Assembly (NCBI GenBank): GCA_035934555.1
Contig: DASYXT010000125.1
Coordinates: forward strand, 1 to 28,377
Source: DASYXT01 sp035934555
GTDB taxonomy: Bacteria; Verrucomicrobiota; Verrucomicrobiia; Limisphaerales; UBA8199
Direction: 5' to 3'
DNA length: 28,377 nt
Shown here: one piece after another, positions 23,328 to 28,377 of the stretch
Position numbering within the stretch: the stretch's first letter is position 1
Layout of the letters: each line of letters opens with the position of its first letter
Notes under the pieces: model-generated
The model's database searches: none
What the model saw: the letters and a program-made list of their open reading frames with translations, nothing else
Told to the model about the DNA's origin: nothing
Translations under genes and position numbers: made by a program

Positions 23328-24392
23328 ATGAGCTCGATTACACAAGCGCTCGGCGATAAGGCCGAATATCTGTTGAACTTCAAAAACCCGAAAATCAGCC
23401 GGGACCGGCTGCACTTGCCCGGTCCGGACGTCGTGGACCGCCTCTACGCGGTAAGCGATCGCAATAACCGTGTGCTGGTGAACCTGCAACGGATGGTGAA
23501 CCATGGCCGGCTGGGGGGAACCGGTTACCTTTCGATCCTGCCGGTGGACCAGGGCATCGAACATTCGGCAGGCGCCAGCTTTGCCAAGAACCCCGACTAT
23601 TTCGATCCGGAAAATATCGTCAAGCTGGCGATGGAAGGCGGATGCAATGCGGTGGCATCGACCTTCGGGGTGCTGGGCAGCGTCGCGCGCAAGTACGCCC
23701 ACAAGATTCCGTTTCTGGTGAAGATCAACCATAACGAGCTGATGACGTATCCGAACAAGTTCGACCAAATCCTGTTCGGCACGCTGAAGGAAGCGGCCGA
23801 TATGGGCGCGGCGGCCGTCGGGGCGACGATCTATTTCGGTTCGGACCAGAGCGGGCGGCAAATTGTCGAGATCGCACAGGCCTTTGCGATGGCCCACGAA
23901 CTGGGCCTGGCGACGGTGCTGTGGTGCTACTTGCGCAACAACGCCTTCAAGAAGGACAAAGATTATCATGTCTCGGCGGACTTGACCGGCCAGGCGAATC
24001 ATCTCGGGGTGACCATCCAGGCGGACATCATCAAACAGAAACTCCCTGAGAACAACGGCGGGTTTAAGGCATTGAACGTGCCTGGGACCAGTTATGGCAA
24101 GTACGACGAACGCATCTACACTGAGTTGACCAGCGATCACCCGATTGATCTCTGCCGCTACCAGGTGGCCAACTGTTACATGGGCCGGGCGGGTTTGATC
24201 AACAGCGGCGGCGAATCCAAAGGCGCGGCGGACCTGCAAAGCGCGGTGACCACGGCCGTCATCAACAAACGCGCCGGGGGCATGGGCCTGATCTCGGGGC
24301 GCAAAGCTTTTCAACGGCCGATGAAAGAAGGCGTTGGTTTGCTGAATGCCATTCAGGATGTGTACTTGAACAAAGAGGTTACGATTGCCTGA
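23328..24392 (+). CDS. Class I fructose-bisphosphate aldolase (FbaB/DhnA type)
   Basis: Cytoplasmic Schiff-base aldolase of 354 residues that cleaves fructose 1,6-bisphosphate to glyceraldehyde 3-phosphate and dihydroxyacetone phosphate (or the reverse in gluconeogenesis). It belongs to the bacterial/archaeal class I family distinct from the animal enzyme. Recognisable parts are LPVDQGIEHSAG (about 68-79), EGGCNAVASTFGVLG, FLVKINHNELM, GAAAVGATIYFGS, ATVLWCYLRNN and GLINSGGES near the C-terminus. ATG 23328 is chosen; a TTG five codons upstream is possible. The gene starts a two-gene plus-strand unit with the ACT-domain gene 21 bases downstream. Confidence 0.93.
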   Translation: MSSITQALGDKAEYLLNFKNPKISRDRLHLPGPDVVDRLYAVSDRNNRVLVNLQRMVNHGRLGGTGYLSILPVDQGIEHSAGASFAKNPDYFDPENIVKLAMEGGCNAVASTFGVLGSVARKYAHKIPFLVKINHNELMTYPNKFDQILFGTLKEAADMGAAAVGATIYFGSDQSGRQIVEIAQAFAMAHELGLATVLWCYLRNNAFKKDKDYHVSADLTGQANHLGVTIQADIIKQKLPENNGGFKALNVPGTSYGKYDERIYTELTSDHPIDLCRYQVANCYMGRAGLINSGGESKGAADLQSAVTTAVINKRAGGMGLISGRKAFQRPMKEGVGLLNAIQDVYLNKEVTIA

Positions 24393-24413
24393 TGTATGCT
24401 ACCTTGATCGGGT

Positions 24414-24869
24414 ATGCCGCTGGATACAACGACTGCCCGGCGACGGGAATTAGTAATTCAGTTTTCCATCTTCACGCCCAACCGGCTGGGCCGGTTGCAC
24501 GACCTGGTCCGGTTATTCGGCGCCCATGACGTGCATGTGCTGGCCCTGATGGTGCTGGACACCACCGACAGCGCCATTATCAGGCTGGTGGTCGATGACC
24601 CGGACCGCGCGCGCGAGTTGCTGGTTAAGGGAGAATTTCCCTTTTCGGAGAGCGCGCTGGTGGTGGTGGAGGTGATCTCGACGGAGTTGAGCCGGCTGAT
24701 GTCGGTCCTGCTCGAGGCGGAGTTGAACATTAATTACCTGTACTCGTTCATTCCGCACACGGAGGGCAAAGCGCTTCTTGGCCTGAGCATGGAGGACAAT
24801 GAAATGGCGGAGCAGGCGCTGCGGCAGCACCAGTTCCGCACGTTAAGGCAAGCAGACATCTCGCGTTAA
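24414..24869 (+). CDS. Double ACT-domain protein
   Basis: Cytoplasmic regulatory protein of 151 residues built from two ACT-like beta-alpha-beta folds: residues about 12-75 (LVIQFSIFTPNRLGRLHDLVRLFGAHDVHVLALMV...) and about 82-148 (VVVEVISTELSRLMSVLLEAELNINYLYSFI...). ACT domains bind amino acids or other small ligands. There is no catalytic domain, and it is not an obvious IlvN, GlnD or Rel fragment. It follows the aldolase by 21 bases and may be co-transcribed with it. The ligand is unknown. Downstream lies the first of a pair of REP-like palindromes. Confidence 0.87.
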   Translation: MPLDTTTARRRELVIQFSIFTPNRLGRLHDLVRLFGAHDVHVLALMVLDTTDSAIIRLVVDDPDRARELLVKGEFPFSESALVVVEVISTELSRLMSVLLEAELNINYLYSFIPHTEGKALLGLSMEDNEMAEQALRQHQFRTLRQADISR

Positions 24870-24875
24870 AGACAG

Positions 24876-24904
24876 CCGAGCGCGGACATTCCTGTCCGCA
24901 GCAA
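24876..24904 (+). repeat. REP-like palindrome, family B, copy 5
   Basis: The unit reads CCGAGCGCGGACATT then CCTGTCCGCAGCAA, with core arms GCGGACA and TGTCCGC. It lies seven bases after the ACT-domain stop and faces copy 6. The two together form a long inverted repeat of about 28-base arms around about 50 bases, strong enough to form a hairpin terminator for the aldolase-ACT unit. Confidence 0.82.
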
Positions 24905-24956
24905 TCTGTTACGCGATAAATTCCCGGTAAATCCGAGCCGCGCTTGCGTTCGGAAC

Positions 24957-24986
24957 TTGCTGCGGACAGGAATGTCCGCGCTCCGC
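24957..24986 (-). repeat. REP-like palindrome, family B, copy 6 (inverted)
   Basis: Inverted partner of copy 5, reading TTGCTGCGGACAGG then AATGTCCGCGCTCCGC on the plus strand. Its outer bases match copy 5 closely, including the shared ACAGGAATGT centre in inverted form, so the two probably arose by duplication of one unit. It ends about 58 bases before the ATG of the truncated recQ reading frame. Confidence 0.82.
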
Positions 24987-25043
24987 TTACGACAAGTTTT
25001 TTGTCTTGGCTTTGCCCTGGCCCGCCCGCATCCTGCCGCCGCC

Positions 25044-25247
25044 ATGGAACGGCAGCAGGCTCAGGCTCTTCTCCAACAAATGCTCGGCGCGGGAACCGAT
25101 TTCCGCGATGGACAATGGGAGGCAATCGATTTGACGGCTAACCGCCGGCAGAGATCGCTGGTCGTGCAGCGGACCGGTTGGGGTAAGAGCATCGTCTATT
25201 TTCAATCATCTTTTAATTCAGCCGTATGGAGATTCGAGATTTTTTGA
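25044..25247 (+). pseudogene. Truncated RecQ-family helicase fragment
   Basis: Opens with 54 residues that look like the N-terminus of a RecQ-type DNA helicase of the dprA-associated kind: helix ALLQQMLG, motif 0 as DFRDGQWEAI (about 19-28), and Walker A as VQRTGWGKSIVYF (about 41-53). Functional RecQ proteins run on for several hundred residues with DEAH, helicase C and RQC domains; here the similarity stops at residue 54 and the frame ends at 67 inside the start of the next gene (overlap of 22 bases). None of the missing parts was found elsewhere in the window. I read it as the remnant of a helicase gene removed by deletion; translation to a stub peptide is possible. Confidence 0.7.
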
Positions 25248-26215
25248 GTGATGACGGCCAGGTCGTGCTGGCGCTTTGTTCGGCGTTTGGCTCGGCGGCG
25301 TCTGAGCTCGAACCGTTGCGATTATCCGAGTGGAATCAACTGGCACGGCAAATCGAGGGCTCCTCGTTGAAGACACCGGCGGCGCTGCACGGCCTGGGCA
25401 GCGAATCATTGCTCAAGGAGCTGGCCATTGCACCCGAACTCGCCGAACGCATCGGCCGTTTGCTCGAACGTTCGGCCCGGCTCGCGCTGGAGCTGGAAAG
25501 TCTCTTTGCCAAAGGAATGTGGGCGGTGACCAAAGTGGACGAGGGCTATCCGCCGCGTTTGCGGCAGAAGCTGAGGCATCAGGCGCCGTCGGTGCTGTTC
25601 GGGGCCGGCGACCTCAGCCGCGCTCGGCAGGGTGGCGTCGCGGTCGTCGGCTCGCGCAATATTGACGAGCCGGGCATCGCCTTTGCCCGCGCAGTTGGGC
25701 GTCGGGCGGCCCTGGATAAAATGGCCGTGATTTCGGGTGGCGCGAAAGGTTCCGACCGTCTGGCGATGACTGGCGCGTTGGAGGCGGAGGGCGTTGTGGT
25801 CGGGGTGTTGGCCGATAGTTTAGAACGCACGATTCGTCAACCTGATGTGCGAGACCTGGTGCTCGAAGGCCGCCTGACATTGCTGACGCCCTATGTGCCA
25901 ACGGCAGGCTTTTCCATCGGCGGCGCAATGGGGCGCAACAAGATCATTTATGGTCTGGCGGAGTGTGCTGTCGTTGTGAGCAGCGATTTTGAAACCGGCG
26001 GTACCTGGGCAGGAGCGGTTGAAGCGCTGAAAGCCGGCTGGTGCCCGGTGTTCGTGCGTGAGTCCGAACATGCGCCGCAAGGAAACCGGGAGCTGCTCAA
26101 GGTCGGCGCAACCGCTTTGCCTGAGCATCTGGCCGGTGAGCTCGAAGGCTTCGCGGCCTGGCTGCGGCGCAACGGCAAGACCAGGCCGATTGAGCAGGAT
26201 CTCTTTAGCCGCTGA
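25226..26215 (+). CDS. Divergent DprA-like Rossmann-fold protein
   Basis: Cytoplasmic protein of 329 residues with an N-terminal helical region (about 1-95) and a DprA-like Rossmann fold: VVGSRN (about 140-145), ISGGAKGSDRLAM (about 169-181) where normal DprA has SGxAxGID, RNKIIYGL (about 237-244) and TGGTWAGAVEAL (about 257-268). Housekeeping DprA loads RecA on incoming single-stranded DNA during transformation and ends in a winged helix; this one has no winged helix and changed motifs, so it more resembles DprA homologues linked to RecQ helicases and phosphoribosyltransferases (for example ShosA of ShosTA). It overlaps the truncated helicase gene by 22 bases. No phosphoribosyltransferase follows; a strong terminator does. 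No Shine-Dalgarno sequence precedes the ATG. Whether it is active alone is unknown. Confidence 0.82.
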   Translation: MEIRDFLSDDGQVVLALCSAFGSAASELEPLRLSEWNQLARQIEGSSLKTPAALHGLGSESLLKELAIAPELAERIGRLLERSARLALELESLFAKGMWAVTKVDEGYPPRLRQKLRHQAPSVLFGAGDLSRARQGGVAVVGSRNIDEPGIAFARAVGRRAALDKMAVISGGAKGSDRLAMTGALEAEGVVVGVLADSLERTIRQPDVRDLVLEGRLTLLTPYVPTAGFSIGGAMGRNKIIYGLAECAVVVSSDFETGGTWAGAVEALKAGWCPVFVRESEHAPQGNRELLKVGATALPEHLAGELEGFAAWLRRNGKTRPIEQDLFSR

Positions 26216-26263
26216 CCTCTGCTCTCTCACTTCTGACTCTGACCTCTGCTACCGATAAATAAG

Positions 26264-26293
26264 AGGGGAGAGGACGTTGCCATCCTCTCCCCT
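26264..26293. terminator. Bidirectional intrinsic terminator between dprA-like gene and S1
   Basis: A perfect 11-bp stem (AGGGGAGAGGA at 26264-26274 and TCCTCTCCCCT at 26283-26293) with an eight-base loop lies between two converging genes, 49 bases after the dprA-like stop and 16 bases after the S1 stop on the other strand. T-rich sequence follows on the minus strand (CTTATTTAT), serving S1; on the plus strand the T-run is weaker. Confidence 0.85.
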
Positions 26294-26309
26294 GTGATCT
26301 GCAAAAGTT

Positions 26310-27992
26310 TTACTTCGTTTCTTTTTCTTCCTGCTTGGCCTCGTCGGCAGCATCGAACGCATGCTGCAGCGCAACCAGGTCCTCGCCGGGCTTGAGCGCA
26401 TCCAATATGGCCTGCTCGGCCTTGAGCTGTTCAGGCGAGTAGTTGGCGGCTTTGACCGACAGGCCGATGCGGCGATCGCTCTTGTCGATCTTGATCACAC
26501 GCGCGGTGACCTCCTGGCCAACCTTCAGCACGTTCTTGATCTTATCGACGCGCTCCTCGCTGATTTGCGAGATGTGGACCAGCCCGTCGATGTCGTGCTT
26601 GAGGCCGACAAACGCGCCGAAGCTCGCCAGCTTGGTTACATTGCCAGTAACCAGGTCGCCGACTTTGTAAAGCTGGTCGATGTTCTCCCAGGGATCCTGA
26701 GCGAGCTGTTTCAAGCCCACCGCGATGCGCTGATTGGCTTTGTCCACTTCCAGCACCACCGCCTCGACTTCCTCCCCCTTCTTGAGCACTTCGGAAGGGT
26801 GATTGATCTTGCGCGTCCAGGAAATGTCCGAGACGTGAATCATGCCGTCCAAACCTTCTTCCAGTTCGATAAAGGCGCCGTAGCTGGTGAGGTTGCGAAT
26901 CTTGCCTTTGACCTTGGTGCCCGGGGGGTACTTCTCCTGGGCACGGTCCCACGGATTGGTTTCGAGCTGGCGCAGGCCCAGCGAGATTTTCTGCTCCTCG
27001 CGGTTGATGCCCAGCACCTGAGCCTCGATTTCCTGGTCCTGCTTGAGCATGTCGGAAGGCTTGGCGACCCGTTTGGTCCAGGATAATTCGGTGACGTGCA
27101 CCAAACCCTCGACACCGGGTTCCAGTTCGACAAAGGCGCCGTAGGGCACCAGGTTAACCACTTTGCCTTTGACCTTCGCGCCGACCGGGTACTTCTGCTC
27201 GATGCTATCCCAGGGGTTGGCGAGCTTCTGTTTGAGGCCCAGGCTGACCCGTTCCTTCTCGCGGTTGATGTCCAGCACGACGACGTCAACATCCTGCCCA
27301 ACCTTGAGCAACTCGGAAGGATGGCCGATGCGGCCCCAGCTCATATCGGTGATATGCAGCAGGCCGTCGATGCCGTTGAGGTCGATGAACGCGCCGAAAT
27401 CGGTGATGTTCTTGACCGTGCCCTTGCGGATATCGCCCGGGGTCATTTCGGCGAGCAGTTTCTGGCGGCGTTCGAGCCGTTCCTGCTCGATGAGTTCGCG
27501 CCGCGACAACACGACGTTCTGCCGCTCCTGGTTGATCTTGACGACCTTGAAATCGTAGGTGTTGCCGACGTACTGCGCGAGGTTCTTGGGCGTGGTGACG
27601 TCGATCTGGGAGGCCGGCAGGAACGCTTCGACGCCGATATTGACCAGCAGGCCGCCTTTGACGATGGCCTTGACCTTGCCGCCAATCGTGCCGCCTTCAT
27701 TGCAGATGGTCAGGATACGTTCCCAGTTCTTCTTGAATTCGGCTTTTTCCTTCGACAGCACGACCATGCCGTCTTTGTCTTCGAGTTTCTCGATGAGCAC
27801 GTCAATTTCATCGCTGACTTTGACGGTTTTGAGGTCCTCGAATTCGGAGCCGGAGATGACTCCTTCGCTTTTGTATCCGATGTCCACCAGGACTTCTTTG
27901 GGGCGGACTTCGATGATAGTGCCTTTGACGATGTTGCCAGCGGCAAAGGGCAGTGTGCCCGTTTGCTTCATGGCCTCTTCCATTGTTAGCAT
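26310..27992 (-). CDS. rpsA: 30S ribosomal protein S1
   Basis: Ribosomal protein S1 with six S1 (OB-fold) repeats over 560 residues, the full bacterial length. Repeats begin at about GNIVKGTIIEVRPKEVLVDIG (1), GGKVKAIVKGGLLVNIG (2), GDIRKGTVKNITDFGAFIDL (3), GAKVKGKVVNLVPYGAFVEL (4), GTKVKGKIRNLTSYGAFIEL (5) and GDLVTGNVTKLASFGAFVGL (6); repeats 1-2 have the degenerate ribosome-binding form and 3-6 the mRNA-binding form, as in other S1 proteins. It unfolds mRNA leaders and helps initiation on messages lacking Shine-Dalgarno sequences, of which this window has many. The tail ends in Glu/Lys-rich sequence. Starts at ATG 27992, 27983 or 27974 are possible; the last has GGAAG about five bases upstream. 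Confidence 0.96.
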   Translation of the reverse strand: MLTMEEAMKQTGTLPFAAGNIVKGTIIEVRPKEVLVDIGYKSEGVISGSEFEDLKTVKVSDEIDVLIEKLEDKDGMVVLSKEKAEFKKNWERILTICNEGGTIGGKVKAIVKGGLLVNIGVEAFLPASQIDVTTPKNLAQYVGNTYDFKVVKINQERQNVVLSRRELIEQERLERRQKLLAEMTPGDIRKGTVKNITDFGAFIDLNGIDGLLHITDMSWGRIGHPSELLKVGQDVDVVVLDINREKERVSLGLKQKLANPWDSIEQKYPVGAKVKGKVVNLVPYGAFVELEPGVEGLVHVTELSWTKRVAKPSDMLKQDQEIEAQVLGINREEQKISLGLRQLETNPWDRAQEKYPPGTKVKGKIRNLTSYGAFIELEEGLDGMIHVSDISWTRKINHPSEVLKKGEEVEAVVLEVDKANQRIAVGLKQLAQDPWENIDQLYKVGDLVTGNVTKLASFGAFVGLKHDIDGLVHISQISEERVDKIKNVLKVGQEVTARVIKIDKSDRRIGLSVKAANYSPEQLKAEQAILDALKPGEDLVALQHAFDAADEAKQEEKETK

Positions 27993-28070
27993 AATAGACG
28001 AACCAACGATTTACCTTTCGATGAACCTAGGGGAGGCAGGGACAGCGCGGGGGCTTTCCGAGCTCCATTG

Positions 28071-28116
28071 CCTAACGGACCAGACGTTGCTGGGGCAACG
28101 GAGGTTGAGGGTTAGG
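28071..28116 (-). promoter_or_regulatory. Nested stem element in the putative S1 leader
   Basis: Three nested complementary pairs: CCTAAC (28071-28076) with GTTAGG (28111-28116), ACC (about 28079-28082) with GGT (about 28103-28105), and CGTTGC (28085-28090) with GCAACG (28095-28100) around a four-base loop. It lies about 80 bases before the S1 start. It could be an S1 autoregulatory leader or a transcription stop of an upstream gene; no known r-protein leader motif was recognised. Confidence 0.4.
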
Positions 28117-28347
28117 TTCTACGTTAACTTCACTTTCTCAGCCTTAGTGGGCATCCGTACACACGGAGCCCAGGCAAGCCAGAACATAGCCATCTGCCCG
28201 CCCAAAGCAAGCGGTTTTTCCGCTCGACCGTCGCGGAGGGTGCAGGACAAAATAGTTACCGGGAGGGCTATTCTCAGGCGGCTTTTGGCAAGGGTTTGCG
28301 ATATTGTTCCCAAAACAGGCCGAAGTGGCGGTTCTCCAGGAGACAGC

Positions 28348-28364
28348 GAATGTCTAGGACATTC
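28348..28364. repeat. Short perfect palindrome at the window end
   Basis: GAATGTC and GACATTC flank TAG, giving a perfect 7-bp inverted repeat. It might be a regulator site or part of another dispersed palindrome cut off by the window edge. Nothing else supports either reading. Confidence 0.35.
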
Positions 28365-28377
28365 TGTGCGCCGGTGA

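Larger units (their letters stand above)
27993..28377. other. Region upstream of S1 to the window end
   Basis: About 385 bases with no gene I can support. It should contain the S1 promoter and leader on the minus strand, but no clear -35/-10 pair was found. It holds a nested stem at 28071-28116 and a 17-base palindrome at 28348-28364. Open frames on both strands here have no recognisable similarity. Confidence 0.5.

Noticed and set aside
25226..26215. Reading the dprA-like gene as the housekeeping DprA of natural transformation
   Set aside because: It has SGGAKGSD instead of SGxAxGID, lacks the C-terminal winged helix, and sits next to a RecQ fragment.
26361..27989. Plus-strand open frames opposite rpsA
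   Set aside because: Repeated hydrophobic/acidic patterns follow the six S1 repeats read in reverse complement; not a real protein.
28097..28377. Open frames on both strands at the window end
   Set aside because: No recognisable domain, no ribosome binding site, and this is the expected S1 upstream region; kept as unexplained intergenic DNA.

Overview
The window looks like a chromosomal segment of a GC-rich, Gram-negative member of Verrucomicrobiota, probably near the Pedosphaera/Limisphaerales group. This is inferred from gene content, not from rRNA. The pointers are a 51-residue small basic protein that I know from Verrucomicrobiota and Chlamydiae genomes, a giant beta-propeller/Y_Y_Y sensor kinase, an aldolase of the FbaB/DhnA type, an ECF sigma factor beside a Ycf46-like ATPase, and many short dispersed palindromes between genes. 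No rRNA, tRNA, CRISPR array, insertion sequence or phage gene was recognised.

Layout. 205-5532 (+) holds an orphan periplasmic sensor histidine kinase and an orphan DNA methyltransferase, separated and followed by two families of palindromic repeats. 5891-6097 is a cold-shock protein with a long leader. 6210-7094 (-) is a cation diffusion facilitator. 7228-10643 (+) carries the small basic protein, an RsuA/RluB-type pseudouridine synthase, a secreted SH3-domain protein, FolD and a small conserved protein, tightly packed. From 10749 to 23043 every gene is on the minus strand: KorB/KorA (2-oxoacid:ferredoxin oxidoreductase), a HAD phosphatase, a PilT-like ATPase, a TPR protein, a Ycf46-like AAA ATPase, a 78-residue protein, an ECF sigma factor, a LolA-like periplasmic protein, Lon, Hsp20 and a 67-residue Cys-containing membrane protein. 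23328-24869 (+) is class I fructose-bisphosphate aldolase plus a double-ACT protein. 24876-26215 (+) is a small accessory island: an inverted pair of REP-like palindromes, a RecQ helicase gene cut off just after Walker A, and a divergent DprA-like gene overlapping its end. A strong two-way terminator separates this from six-domain ribosomal protein S1 (26310-27992, -), whose upstream region has a nested stem element.

Most of the window is housekeeping: protein quality control (Hsp20, Lon), translation (S1, small basic protein, pseudouridine synthase), one-carbon metabolism (FolD), reductive/oxidative 2-oxoacid metabolism (KorAB) and glycolysis (aldolase). The parts that most deserve a second look are the truncated recQ + dprA-like remnant, which resembles a decayed defence or DNA-processing module; the REP-like palindrome family, one copy of which lies inside the methyltransferase reading frame; the sigma factor/small protein/Ycf46 cluster; and several genes whose best -10 element lies so close to the ATG that a leaderless mRNA is plausible.
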